Below are positions 31,042 through 39,954 of a stretch of DNA of 47,006 nucleotides, in pieces. Position 1 is the first letter of the stretch. Every line of letters begins with the position of its first letter. The notes under the pieces are model-generated. The model was given only the letters and a program-made list of their open reading frames with translations. It was not told the DNA's origin and ran no database searches. Made by a program: the position numbers and the translations under genes. Source of the stretch: Anaerolineales bacterium (GTDB lineage: Bacteria > Chloroflexota > Anaerolineae > Anaerolineales > Villigracilaceae). The stretch is from contig JAJTXU010000007.1 of assembly GCA_021462845.1 (NCBI GenBank), positions 1 to 47,006 of the forward strand, given 5' to 3'.

Positions 31042-33621
31042 TCATTCCTCGGTAGCCAGCGGCAGGGTCAGGCTGAAGCAGGTTCCTTCGCCTTGCATAC
31101 TTTCCACACCCACGCTTCCGCCGTGTTCTTCAGCGATCATTTTTACGATAGCCAGTCCCAACCCATTACCTTTTACATCGTCATGCCCGTTGTTTCGCAC
31201 GCGATAGAAGCGGTCAAAGATGTGAGGCAGGTCAGAGGCGGGAATTCCATAGCCGTTATCCCGGATTTGAATACACACCAGCCCAGATTGATTTTCAGAT
31301 GAAACCGAAATGACACCCCCATCCGGTGTGTACTTGACAGCGTTGCCGATCAAATTTCTTAAAGCCTGACGGATTTGCAACGCCTCGCCTCGGACGTGGG
31401 AACTGGGTTCTGTTTTCCCCAGCGTGAGCGACAGCCCCTTCGCTTCTGCCTGCGGTTTGAATTCATCCATGATTTCCGTTAAGATGCGAGCGACATCCAG
31501 AATTTCAAACGCGGGCTTTTCACCTAAATCCATTTTCGCCAGATCGAGCAGGTTCTCCACGAGCTCGCTCATAGCCTCTGTGGAGTTCTGAATGCGTTCC
31601 ACAAATTCACTCTGGCTGTCGTTGAGCGGTCCCGCCTGTTTAATGAGATACCCGAACCCTTTAATGGAGGTGATCGGGTTTCGCAGATCGTGAGACGCAA
31701 TCGCTATGAACTCATCCTTTACGCGTTCCAACTCTTTGAAGTGAGTCACATCATGCAGGATGACCACGCACCCGCCCTGCTCGAGGGGGGTGGCTGAGGC
31801 GGAGAAGACGCGTTGGTCGGGCCAAACAACCTCCCCTGCGAATGAAGCGTTCGTATCCCGCGTCTGGTTGAGCAGCGCGAGGAATGAATCGTATCCGGCG
31901 CCCGCCTCCAGTGTTTGCCCAATGTTTGTCTCGTAATCTGTAAAAAGCTTTTGAGCGGCTGGGTTTACGAGTGATAACCGGTGTTCAGCGTCGAATACAA
32001 GAATCGCGTCTGCCGCGTTTTGCAGAACTGCGGCTAATTGTTGCTGTTCCCGCGACACGATGTTGTAGAGTTGGGCGTTTTCCAGGGCGATGCTTGCCTG
32101 GCTGGTAATGGCTTGCAGTAACAGCAAATGATCCAGCGTGAAGTATTTGGTTTGCTCATTGGTGAGGACTAAGATCCCCAACAGGGTATGCCTGCCAAAC
32201 ATGGGGACAACGACCGCCGAGCCGGTGAAAACCTCTTGTTCATTCCGCCAGAGCGGATCAGTTTGGGTGTCGTCCACGATAAAGCCCTGACGAGACTCTT
32301 TGACGATCTCGAACAGCCCTTGCGGAAGTCTAAATTCAGAGGAAGCTGCTTCGAGATGAAATGTTTTTTCATACGTTCCCGTTGTATTTAAGATCAGAAT
32401 ATGACCAAACATTGCCCCGAGGGTTTCCACCGTGCGTTTGAGTAACACGGTTGTCAACTCCTCGATGTTAAGCCGCGCGCTCAACTCTTTGCCGATTTCA
32501 GGCAATAGGTTAAGTTCGCGATTACGCCGGCGGATCACATCTTCCGCTTGCTTAACGCGCAATTTTGTGCGGATGCGGGCGAGGAGTTCGCGGCGGTCGA
32601 AAGGCTTTGTCACGTAATCGTCCGCGCCCATATTCAGCCCGGATTGGATGTCGGCGAGGTCAAGTTTCGCCGCGGTGAGGATGATCACAGGGATGTGCTG
32701 TATGGCGGGGTCGGCGCGAATTTCCTCCAGCACGGCAAAGCCGTCTTTGCGCGGCATGTTGATATCGAGCAAGACAAGGTCGGGCATCTCGCTTCGAACG
32801 AGCGCCAAAGTCTCGACGCCGTCTTTGGCTTTGATGTGTTGATAGCCCTCATTGCTTAGATAACGCGCAAGCAATGTGAGGTTATCGGGCTGGTCGTCGG
32901 CGATCAAAATTGTGAATGATTTCTGGGGAACCGGCTCTTGATGCACAGTCTTCGCCTGATTCATTTCATTCATGGTTCGCGCGATGAGCTGGCAAATCCG
33001 CTCGGGGTGAACCGGCTTGACGATGACTTCTTTGACCTTGAGGCGGCTCGCGCTGACTTTCAACCCCGGCACATCATACGCGGTGATGAGAAAAGAAAAC
33101 GATGGTCTTCCCCCTGGGTTGTTGTTCAGTTGCTCGATCAACTCCAACCCGGTCATTTCTGGCATTACCATGTCGGTGATGAGAATATCCACAATGTCAT
33201 GTTTCGCGTGTTGTAAAGCCTCTATGCCGCTAGTGGCTGAAGCAACCTTTACCTGAGATCCTAATTGCGAAATGGCGCGCGCCAACATCGTTGCCGTGTT
33301 GGGGTGATCGTCCACAACAAGGATTTTGACGGGCGCGTCGGCAATGGGAAGGGATGGCTGGTTCATAGCCTCCCTATTTTCTCCGATCTTTCCCGCCGAA
33401 TCGTTTGAATTAAGTAGATAAAGTTGGCAAAAGTTTGTATTCCCCTTGATCAACGACACGGGCTCAAAGGAGGCTTTGCGGCGCGGACGAAGTTGAATTA
33501 ATTCTTCGCCTTGCGCAGTTATTTCCGTAACGTCATTCTTGAACTGGATTGGCTTCCACTGTGTGCCATCGGTTAGTTCAACATGCAAGCGCAAAGTGAA
33601 CTTTGCGGCACAGACTCTCAA
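31042..33621 (-). CDS. Hybrid histidine kinase: REC-REC-GAF-PAS-HisKA-HATPase
   Basis: From TTG 33621 the protein has 859 residues. An unassigned N-terminal ~85 residues precede REC1 (~93-210, acceptor in ILITDMVMPEMTG) and REC2 (~235-355, LVLLDINMPRKDGF, KPF). A GAF domain (~385-540), a PAS segment (ILVFDAEHRLSLVNPAA), HisKA (IASHDLRNPITSIKGF, His near 643), and HATPase (LRNLIGNAVKYT, DNGYGIP, GNGLGLAIVKMI) follow. TTG overlaps the upstream regulator stop as TTGA and the stretch up to ATG 33366 stays open and looks coding. ATG 33366, with GGGAGG 2 bases before it, is the other possible start (774 residues). Two receivers ahead of a kinase suggest phosphorelay input from other kinases. It is the last gene of the kinase-regulator-kinase set. 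Confidence 0.87.
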   Translation of the reverse strand: MRVCAAKFTLRLHVELTDGTQWKPIQFKNDVTEITAQGEELIQLRPRRKASFEPVSLIKGNTNFCQLYLLNSNDSAGKIGENREAMNQPSLPIADAPVKILVVDDHPNTATMLARAISQLGSQVKVASATSGIEALQHAKHDIVDILITDMVMPEMTGLELIEQLNNNPGGRPSFSFLITAYDVPGLKVSASRLKVKEVIVKPVHPERICQLIARTMNEMNQAKTVHQEPVPQKSFTILIADDQPDNLTLLARYLSNEGYQHIKAKDGVETLALVRSEMPDLVLLDINMPRKDGFAVLEEIRADPAIQHIPVIILTAAKLDLADIQSGLNMGADDYVTKPFDRRELLARIRTKLRVKQAEDVIRRRNRELNLLPEIGKELSARLNIEELTTVLLKRTVETLGAMFGHILILNTTGTYEKTFHLEAASSEFRLPQGLFEIVKESRQGFIVDDTQTDPLWRNEQEVFTGSAVVVPMFGRHTLLGILVLTNEQTKYFTLDHLLLLQAITSQASIALENAQLYNIVSREQQQLAAVLQNAADAILVFDAEHRLSLVNPAAQKLFTDYETNIGQTLEAGAGYDSFLALLNQTRDTNASFAGEVVWPDQRVFSASATPLEQGGCVVILHDVTHFKELERVKDEFIAIASHDLRNPITSIKGFGYLIKQAGPLNDSQSEFVERIQNSTEAMSELVENLLDLAKMDLGEKPAFEILDVARILTEIMDEFKPQAEAKGLSLTLGKTEPSSHVRGEALQIRQALRNLIGNAVKYTPDGGVISVSSENQSGLVCIQIRDNGYGIPASDLPHIFDRFYRVRNNGHDDVKGNGLGLAIVKMIAEEHGGSVGVESMQGEGTCFSLTLPLATEE

Positions 33622-34424
33622 CCTAAGACAAGCCGATAACCCGTTCCCCGCACGTTGATCACATGCACCGGGTTGCGCGGATCCGGTTCGATTGCCTGGC
33701 GAATATGGTGGATATGCCACTTCGTTAATTCCTGCGCCTCGCGCACATCCGCTTCGTAGCCCTGCGCTTCGGAAACGAGCGTCTGATAATCCACCACGTT
33801 CGGAGTATGACGCGCCAGAGACAATAGATAATCAAATGAAGTGGGGGGGAGATTGATGACGCGCTCGTTCATCGTGACGCGGCGGGTGTGCAGATCCAGC
33901 GTGAGCGCCCCGCGTTTGAGGAAGCGATCATCCGACGTGGATGCCTGTTCGGGCTTCGATTCGGCTTTCTCTCCCCCCGGGCTTTCCAGTTGGTTCAGTT
34001 CGGCTTGCAACGAGTCGATTTGCCTTTGCAGTTCGCGTTTGCGCCGTTCTTTTTGCTGGTTTGCCAAAATAGAATTCGTGCGGTCGACCACAGCCTGAGG
34101 TTTGAGCGGCTTCAATAAATAATCGGTTGCCCCGCTTCGCAATGCCTCCACCGCCGAATTAAGGTCAGGTTGCGCGGTGAATAAAATGACCGGAAGGTCC
34201 GGGTACTTCGCGTGGATGGATTTGAGAAGTTCCAACCCGCTCACATCCGGCATACGAATATCGAGATAGACCATGTCAAACAGATGCTGTGAAACGAGAG
34301 AGAATCCCTCCGTCCCGTTGGCGGCGGTGGTAACTTCAAACCCGGCGCGTTGAAGAATACGCGCCAAGGTTTGGCGCAGGCTGGCTTCATCGTCAATGAT
34401 CAGGATGCGACCGCTGGCAGTCAT
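33618..34424 (-). CDS. Response regulator, OmpR-type winged helix
   Basis: A 268-residue regulator. The receiver (1-120) has LIIDDEASLRQT, acceptor in MVYLDIRMPDVSGLELLKS, Thr in ILFTAQP and the KPL Lys. A long coiled coil (~125-150, ERRKRELQRQIDSLQAELNQ) links to a DNA-binding winged helix (~168-268) ending HVINVRGTGYRLVLG, the OmpR-type wing. The extended coiled-coil linker is longer than usual in this family and may couple dimerisation to phosphorylation. It overlaps the kinase gene upstream by 4 bases (ATGA) and the kinase downstream by TTGA, so the three are made together. Target promoters are unknown. Confidence 0.92.
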   Translation of the reverse strand: MTASGRILIIDDEASLRQTLARILQRAGFEVTTAANGTEGFSLVSQHLFDMVYLDIRMPDVSGLELLKSIHAKYPDLPVILFTAQPDLNSAVEALRSGATDYLLKPLKPQAVVDRTNSILANQQKERRKRELQRQIDSLQAELNQLESPGGEKAESKPEQASTSDDRFLKRGALTLDLHTRRVTMNERVINLPPTSFDYLLSLARHTPNVVDYQTLVSEAQGYEADVREAQELTKWHIHHIRQAIEPDPRNPVHVINVRGTGYRLVLG

Positions 34425-36760
34425 TCAAAGCCATCCTCGTGAACCGGCAACCAGATGGAGAAGATGGCTCCTCCGTGTGGATCATTCGCCGCTTCGATGC
34501 GTCCATGGTGTTGTTGGATAATGTCATGCGTGATGGTCAACCCAAGCCCGGTGCCTGTGTGCTTGCTGGTGATGAAGGCGTCGAAAACCCTGGGAAGCAA
34601 TTCGGGGTCGATACCCGGCCCCGTATCTTTGACGGTGAACAAGACCTCGCGTTGTGGGGTCAAGTTTTGCGTTTGAACGATGAGACGTCCGCCGGGTTTC
34701 ATCTCCTCTACCGCGTTGAGGAATAGATTCAACACCACTTGCCGAATCTGATCTGCCACACCTGAAATCGTTGAAAGGTTGGCATCCGGAAAGAATTCAA
34801 AGGCGATTTCTTTTTGGCGCATGTGTGTAGAGATCAGGGCGTGGATGTCCTCGATCAATCCGTTGAGTTCCACAGGCTGAAAATCCATCATCCGCGCGGG
34901 GCGATAAGCGCTGCGCAGGCGTTCGATCAGCGCCGCCATACGCTCCGCCTCCGCCAGAATAACGTCCAGGTCCTGTCTTGCCTGCATGGAAAGATTGGTC
35001 TCTTCTTTTAAAAGAAATAAGGCGTTCTGAATCGCTTGCAGGGGATTGTTCAATTCGTGCGAAACGGACGCGAGCAAACGACCGACAAGGGCGAGCCGCT
35101 CGCTTTGAATCAGTTGCGAACGAATGGTTTGTTCCTGTTGCAAAGCGGTTTGCAAGTTCTCGTATAAATTCGCTTTTTGCAGAACCACTGTCAATTGGTC
35201 GGCAACCGCCGTCATTAATTGCAAATCGCTTTGTGTAAGGCGGTGCGGCGGCGTCTGCTGAATATCCAAAACACCCACCACTTGATCTTCGATCTTGATC
35301 GGCACGGCAATCTCAGACTGTGTTTCGGGTAGCAAAGGATTGCGCTTGAAGAAAACCACGTTGTCAACATGATTGGTAAGAAACGGTTCGCCGGTTTCTG
35401 CCACATGACCGGCAACCCCTTCACCGGGAGGGAGGTAGTACCCTTGTTGCACAAGCGTATCTCCAATGTACCCACTGCCGTGACGGATCACAAGGTTTCT
35501 GCTATTTGTTTCGATCAAATAGATCTGCACGTGGTAATAGCCGAAGTTCTGATGCAGTAGTTTCACGACTTCGTTGATCAGTTCGTTAGTATCCAGCGAT
35601 GCCGCCAACCCCCGGCTGGTTCGATACAGCGCGCCAACCTCTTTCAATCGTTGTTGCGTACTCTCGAATAATCTGGAGTTTTCGAGGGCGATGGCGGCTT
35701 GTACGCCAAGCGCGTTCAGCAACTCGGTGTCTTTTTTGGAAAAGGCGTTTATCCGGGCGCTTTGAACGCTGATCGTGCCAATTTGTTGACTGCCGCTTTG
35801 TACCGGGGCAACCAGTAACGATCGAAATTCAGGCAACGAGTTGCCGCGAATAAAATCCGGGTGGTTTCGTATATCTCCGATGTTGATCGTAATGCCCTCG
35901 CGGATCACCTGCCCCGCAACACCTTCGCCCAAACGCATTTTTACCCGCCCGAATTCTTTTTCCTCCCCGCCAAACCCTGAAACGGCATGAGCAAATAGAG
36001 CCTGTTCTTCCGCCTCTAAAAGATGGATGACGCTTTTCTCGACTTGCGGGATGAGTTCGCGGGCAGAATCAACGATCAATTGCAATACCCCGCTGGTGCC
36101 CACGCGTTCGGTTTCACTGAGGGCGCGCCCGATCTCTGACAGGGCGTGGCTCTCTTTGAGGCGATGTTGTATCTCCGCGCTTTGTTGGAAGTTCCAGAGC
36201 GCCAGCGCGATCTGGTTACCTGCCTCCTCCGCTCGTTCGATTTCCTCCGTTGTAAATTGATGTGGCGTGTTATAGGCAATGATCGCCGCGCCCAATTTGC
36301 GCCCCCTTGCTATAAGCGGAACGCCCAACGCCGAGCGCGCTGGGTAACGTTTGGCAATCTCAACGCTGACGTAGGGGGAGTCGAATACATCCTCTATTGC
36401 CAGGGCGTTCTCGGCGTGTAAAACGGAAGAGGTGATGGAGTTAACTTCGGGATTCTTTTCAGCATCCAGCGAGTACTGGAATGGGAGTTTTGCCGTGGTA
36501 GCAGTGGGGATGGTCAATTGTCTTTCCTCATCCCAGCGCGTGATATAACAATCATCCGCGCCGACAAGCCTTGCCATCTCGATTGCCAGCGTATGTAATG
36601 TGACCTCGAAATTGTCCGAGAGCAAGACGGCGTGCGTCATCTCATTAAGAAGCGCGAGATATTCCTCCCGCGAAGACACAGCCGGACTCTTCTGGGATCG
36701 ATCAGTTTTCACAACCTGCTTTTTCTCTTGCATTGCTCCGCTTGTTTCCGGCTGAGCCAT
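34421..36760 (-). CDS. Soluble histidine kinase with three GAF domains
   Basis: A 779-residue cytoplasmic kinase. GAF1 (~40-190, DDCYITRWDEERQLTIP), GAF2 (~205-365, MRLGEGVAGQVIREGITINI) and GAF3 (~375-535, GYYLPPGEGVAGHVAETGEP) precede HisKA with the His near 567 (VSHELNNPLQAIQNALFLL) and a HATPase_c with LNLFLNAVEEM, DTGPGIDPELL and GTGLGLTITHDII. No membrane segments. GAF domains bind nucleotides, tetrapyrroles or other small molecules; none of the conserved chromophore cysteines stand out. It ends overlapping the OmpR-type regulator, its probable target. It starts 24 bases after rny, so it may be in the same transcript. Confidence 0.92.
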   Translation of the reverse strand: MAQPETSGAMQEKKQVVKTDRSQKSPAVSSREEYLALLNEMTHAVLLSDNFEVTLHTLAIEMARLVGADDCYITRWDEERQLTIPTATTAKLPFQYSLDAEKNPEVNSITSSVLHAENALAIEDVFDSPYVSVEIAKRYPARSALGVPLIARGRKLGAAIIAYNTPHQFTTEEIERAEEAGNQIALALWNFQQSAEIQHRLKESHALSEIGRALSETERVGTSGVLQLIVDSARELIPQVEKSVIHLLEAEEQALFAHAVSGFGGEEKEFGRVKMRLGEGVAGQVIREGITINIGDIRNHPDFIRGNSLPEFRSLLVAPVQSGSQQIGTISVQSARINAFSKKDTELLNALGVQAAIALENSRLFESTQQRLKEVGALYRTSRGLAASLDTNELINEVVKLLHQNFGYYHVQIYLIETNSRNLVIRHGSGYIGDTLVQQGYYLPPGEGVAGHVAETGEPFLTNHVDNVVFFKRNPLLPETQSEIAVPIKIEDQVVGVLDIQQTPPHRLTQSDLQLMTAVADQLTVVLQKANLYENLQTALQQEQTIRSQLIQSERLALVGRLLASVSHELNNPLQAIQNALFLLKEETNLSMQARQDLDVILAEAERMAALIERLRSAYRPARMMDFQPVELNGLIEDIHALISTHMRQKEIAFEFFPDANLSTISGVADQIRQVVLNLFLNAVEEMKPGGRLIVQTQNLTPQREVLFTVKDTGPGIDPELLPRVFDAFITSKHTGTGLGLTITHDIIQQHHGRIEAANDPHGGAIFSIWLPVHEDGFE

Positions 36761-36784
36761 GGCGCGCCTAACAGGCGCGGAGGA

Positions 36785-38311
36785 TCATTTTGCAATCTCG
36801 GTGGATCGCGTCTCGCGGATGACAGTTACTTTGATCTGACCGGGGTATTGCATGGTCTCTTCGATCTTTTTTGCCACATCCCGCGCCAGGCGAGCCGAAG
36901 CGAGATCGTCAATTGCCTCTGGCTTAACAATGATACGCACTTCGCGCCCGGCTTGTATTGCAAAAGCCTGTTGAACTCCGTCGAACGACATGGACATTTC
37001 CTCGAGCGAGCGAATACGTTTGATGTATGCCTCCAGGTCTTCGCGCCGCGCGCCGGGTCTCGCGCCGGAGATGGCGTCTGCCGATTCGGTGATGATCGCC
37101 TCCACGGTGAGTTGATCCACCTCATGATGATGCGATTCGATGGCGTTCACCACGATCGAGTTGACGCCATAACGCTTGCAATACTCCGCGCCGAGTTTTG
37201 CGTGCGTGCCATCCTGGTTGTGATCCATCGCTTTGCCGATGTCGTGCAGGAAGCCGCCTAACTTCGAGAGGTCGACGTTCGCGCCGATCTCTGCCGCCAG
37301 GATGCCTGCCAGTTTGGAGACTTCGACCGCGTGCGCGAGCTGGTTCTGCCCATACGATGTGCGGAATTTGAGCCGTCCCATCATCCGTAGGATTTCCGGG
37401 TGCAAGCCTGAAACGTTTGCCTCGTAGGCGGCTTGTTCGCCCGCTTCATTGATGATCTTTTCCACCGCGCGAGTTTCATCTTCCACGATCTTTTCGATAT
37501 GCGCGGGGTGAATTCGTCCATCCAAAATCAGTTTTGCCAATGCGCGCCGACCGATCTCGCGGCGGACTGAGTCGAAGCACGAAACAGTGACCGAGTCGGG
37601 AGTATCGTCCACGATCACATCCACACCGGCGGCTTGCTCAAAGGCTTTGATGTTGCGCCCGTTGCGCCCGACGATGCGCCCCTTCATCTCTTCGCTGGGG
37701 AGGGTAACGACCGCGCGCGTCACCTCAGCCACGTGTTCGCTTGCCACGCGTTGGATGGCATCCGCAATTAACTTGCGGGCGCGTTTCTCGCCTTCCTCGC
37801 GGGCTTCCGCTTCGATCTGGCGGATAATGCGCGCCATATCGCCGCGCGCTTCTTTTTCCACGGCGGCAAACAATTCCTTCTTGGCTTCGTCCGGTGAAAG
37901 TTGGGCGATTTGCTCGAGTTTTTTGACCTGATCCTCGTGGAGTTTGTCGATCTCGTTGCCGCGCCGGTCCACCTGCGATTGACGTTTATTAATCTGTTGC
38001 TCGCGCTGTTCAAGGCGGTCACTGCGACTATCCACTTCCGAACGGCGTTTATCTAACCGTTCTGTCTCTTTATTGAGCTCGATGCGCCGTTCCTTCATTT
38101 CCGCTTCGGCGGCTTGCACAATTTTGGTCGCGTTCTCACGCGCCTGGCTTTCGATCAGCCGCGCCTGCTCATTGGCAACCTTCAGAATGTTGTCTGCCTT
38201 ATCCTGCTGGCTTTTCGCGGCGCGCTCCGCCTGGTAACGGTGAAGGAAGTATCCCGCAACCAGACCAACTCCCAATACAAGTACGTCGACGATCAAAATA
38301 ATCGGATTCAT
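36785..38311 (-). CDS. rny: Ribonuclease Y
   Basis: A 508-residue endoribonuclease starting mRNA decay at the membrane. It has an N-terminal membrane helix (PIILIVDVLVLGVGLVAGYF), a long coiled coil to ~residue 200, a KH RNA-binding domain (LPSEEMKGRIVGRNGRNIKA), and an HD domain with FLHDIGKAMDH giving the metal-binding His-Asp pair. Length and order match the Bacillus enzyme (about 520 residues). It overlaps recX by 4 bases. The pairing of a DNA-recombination regulator and an RNase start the run of minus-strand genes. Function well supported by family. Confidence 0.96.
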   Translation of the reverse strand: MNPIILIVDVLVLGVGLVAGYFLHRYQAERAAKSQQDKADNILKVANEQARLIESQARENATKIVQAAEAEMKERRIELNKETERLDKRRSEVDSRSDRLEQREQQINKRQSQVDRRGNEIDKLHEDQVKKLEQIAQLSPDEAKKELFAAVEKEARGDMARIIRQIEAEAREEGEKRARKLIADAIQRVASEHVAEVTRAVVTLPSEEMKGRIVGRNGRNIKAFEQAAGVDVIVDDTPDSVTVSCFDSVRREIGRRALAKLILDGRIHPAHIEKIVEDETRAVEKIINEAGEQAAYEANVSGLHPEILRMMGRLKFRTSYGQNQLAHAVEVSKLAGILAAEIGANVDLSKLGGFLHDIGKAMDHNQDGTHAKLGAEYCKRYGVNSIVVNAIESHHHEVDQLTVEAIITESADAISGARPGARREDLEAYIKRIRSLEEMSMSFDGVQQAFAIQAGREVRIIVKPEAIDDLASARLARDVAKKIEETMQYPGQIKVTVIRETRSTEIAK

Positions 38312-38961
38312 GGTGTATCCTCATCTTCAAAATGATGTTCTTTTTGGTGCGTTTCATTCCATATTTTTGTAACCACTGGCGTGATTACCGAATATGAAAA
38401 GCCACGCCTTGCAAGAAACTCTGAAAGTTTTTTTCTGTATTCCTGCCAGTCTAAATCTCTGAAGCGGTTTGTTTTCTTTTGCGCCGCTTCGTATGCCAGC
38501 GCTTCATCGTCCACATGTTGAAGGGCGGCTGAGGTCGTTTCATCGTCGATGCCTTTTTGCCGCATTTCCATCGCCAACATGCGGCGACTGCGCGGGCGGA
38601 AGGCGCTTCGGTTTTCAACCCATGCCCGGGCAAATTGGCTGTCGTTGGCAAGCCCATCCCGCCGCAAGCGTTCAATGGTGTGCTCGATCACATCCTCCGG
38701 GATCTCGTGCTTGCGCAGGTTCTTGCGGATCTCCGCTTCGGACCTTGCCCGGTAACTTAGGAACAACAACGCCTGCTGGATGGCTCGTTCTTTCGCATCC
38801 TCGGCTTGAAGCCGCTGAATTTTTGCATCGTCCAACCTGTCGCCTACCTTGAGCCATGCGGCGGTAATTCGCGCCAGCCCGAAGGCGAACTCACCGTCGA
38901 GGTAAACATTCACCCGGTTCGGGTCGCGCTTTTGGGCGGTGAGGGCGGTGACCTTTTTCAT
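38308..38961 (-). CDS. recX: Regulatory protein RecX
   Basis: A 217-residue RecX, which binds RecA filaments and blocks their extension. The three-helix repeats show ALLFLSYRARSEAEIRKNLR, the typical first repeat, then LANDSQFARAWVENRSAFRP and RRMLAMEMRQKGIDDETTSA, and a last repeat RKKLSEFLARRGFSYSVITP. The N-terminal ~50 residues (RDPNRVNVYLDGEFAFGLAR) form the usual extension. recA is not next to it in this window. It is preceded by a ~390-base leader containing a structured RNA with a terminator-like hairpin (39041-39081), so premature termination may control recX-rny. Confidence 0.94.
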   Translation of the reverse strand: MKKVTALTAQKRDPNRVNVYLDGEFAFGLARITAAWLKVGDRLDDAKIQRLQAEDAKERAIQQALLFLSYRARSEAEIRKNLRKHEIPEDVIEHTIERLRRDGLANDSQFARAWVENRSAFRPRSRRMLAMEMRQKGIDDETTSAALQHVDDEALAYEAAQKKTNRFRDLDWQEYRKKLSEFLARRGFSYSVITPVVTKIWNETHQKEHHFEDEDTP

Positions 38962-39034
38962 TTGTTTCCACGATGTTCGAGCCGCAGAGTCTTCTGATGA
39001 AATCTCAATTTTTCTCCGCGCTCTTTACGGCGAC

Positions 39035-39350
39035 AGATTAAAAACACACAGCCGAAGAACCGTATAAGCGGTTTCGGCTGTTGAAGATCCCGGTTAAGGG
39101 ATGAGAACTTCTGAGTAGGCTGAGCAAGCCCAACGTCCCGAGCGAAGCGTGCCGGGGTTGGGAGGAACCGCCGGACGGGTTACGTCACTGGCGGCGAACG
39201 TGTTGTGGGGGGGAAGTCAGTTTCTTTTTCACGATGGTTGTTTTGACTTCTTCAAATAACTCCCAAAACGGGGAGGTTCTTGCTCGTAATATCCAGAGAG
39301 AGTACAGCCGAGCCGCAGTGCGGCAGAAATAGACTTGTTCAGTTCCTTAC
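39035..39350 (-). ncRNA. Structured leader RNA upstream of recX, family unknown
   Basis: The minus-strand interval between a TATAAT box (39360-39365) and a T-run-bearing hairpin (39041-39081) has no open frame of note but several strong stems. CCCAAC (39130-39135) can pair with GTTGGG (39157-39162), with inner CCCG/CGGG, and CCGCC (39169-39173) with GGCGG (39190-39194). It would give a ~310-base RNA ending about 80 bases before the recX start: either a cis-acting leader with attenuator, or a small RNA gene. It lacks the key sequences of RNase P, tmRNA, SRP RNA and T-boxes. Boundaries are approximate. Confidence 0.45.
39041..39081 (-). terminator. Terminator-like hairpin upstream of recX
   Basis: On the minus strand the hairpin spans 39081-39048: outer stem ACAGCCGA/TCGGCTGT, inner AACCG/CGGTT with a 2-base bulge and loop CTTATA, followed by GTGTTTTTAATC. 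The T-run makes an intrinsic terminator likely. It lies about 80 bases before recX, so it either ends a small RNA or attenuates recX-rny. Confidence 0.6.
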
Positions 39351-39359
39351 TATGACCTT

Positions 39360-39386
39360 ATTATAATTGATTTTAAGGTTTGTTAA
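39360..39386 (-). promoter_or_regulatory. Candidate promoter for the recX leader
   Basis: On the minus strand TTAACA (39386-39381) and a perfect TATAAT (39365-39360) are 15 bases apart, a little shorter than the ideal 17. It would start RNA near 39350, giving recX a ~390-base leader. Confidence 0.45.
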
Positions 39387-39396
39387 TGTGGCAAAA

Positions 39397-39678
39397 TTAT
39401 TGCGAAGGTTGGCGCGCCCACCGTTTTCGACGCACGAGGATGGGAACGACGATAATGAGAGAGATCACGCCTCCCATAACGATGATACCATCGGTCGATC
39501 CGACTTCTGATTGATCTTCCGGCTCGGGGGTGGCAGTGGCCTGGAAGAAGAACGATGCGCCGGTACCTGCTTGTATGAATGTTGCCCGGCTTGCCAGCGA
39601 TTGCGTGAAGGCGGTAAGAACCATCGCCAATAACGACGCCAGAATAAGTATGATGAATCCTCGGGTTATTCTTTTCAT
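39397..39678 (-). CDS. Small membrane protein, signal peptide plus C-terminal anchor
   Basis: A 93-residue protein starting MKRITRGFIILILASLLAMV, a signal peptide with probable cleavage after SLASR, a short outer segment with a TATPEPEDQSE linker, and a C-terminal membrane helix IIVMGGVISLIIVVPIL followed by RRKRW. This gives a Pro/Glu-rich loop outside the membrane and a basic tail inside. I do not recognise the family. A longer start at 39702 is possible, but ATG 39678 fits the signal peptide better. It stands alone: the TATAAT box of the recX leader begins just downstream, and the act operon lies on the other strand. Function unknown. Confidence 0.6.
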   Translation of the reverse strand: MKRITRGFIILILASLLAMVLTAFTQSLASRATFIQAGTGASFFFQATATPEPEDQSEVGSTDGIIVMGGVISLIIVVPILVRRKRWARQPSQ

Positions 39679-39740
39679 GCGGGGCAAGTATATCACGCGC
39701 ATTTTGTCGCTATTTTATGTACTTGCCTGTTCTTTTGAAG

Positions 39741-39783
39741 TATAATTTCGGCGCGCTTTCAGGGCGAATGATTACCCTGAAAG
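39741..39783 (+). promoter_or_regulatory. Possible act operon promoter and leader hairpin
   Basis: A perfect TATAAT lies at 39741-39746, without a good -35 box. A hairpin follows directly: CTTTCAGGG (39756-39764) with CCCTGAAAG (39775-39783), loop 10 bases. The message would have a ~200-base leader before actA. The rest of 39679-39954 shows no gene. Confidence 0.35.
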
Positions 39784-39954
39784 TCGATGTTAATTTTGGT
39801 CGATTCACTTGTTCGATAAAAACTCACGTTGTCTGCGCATGGTATTCATGAGCGCGGTCGGCTGTTCGTTATCCAAACTCATGTTTACAAATTTGGTTCA
39901 ATTAGGTAAAATCGTGCAATATTTCACGAATAAATCTTCGTTTCAGGAGAATGC

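Noticed and set aside
39035-39350. RNase P, tmRNA, SRP RNA or T-box for the recX leader.
   Set aside because: The conserved core sequences of these RNAs were not found on either strand.
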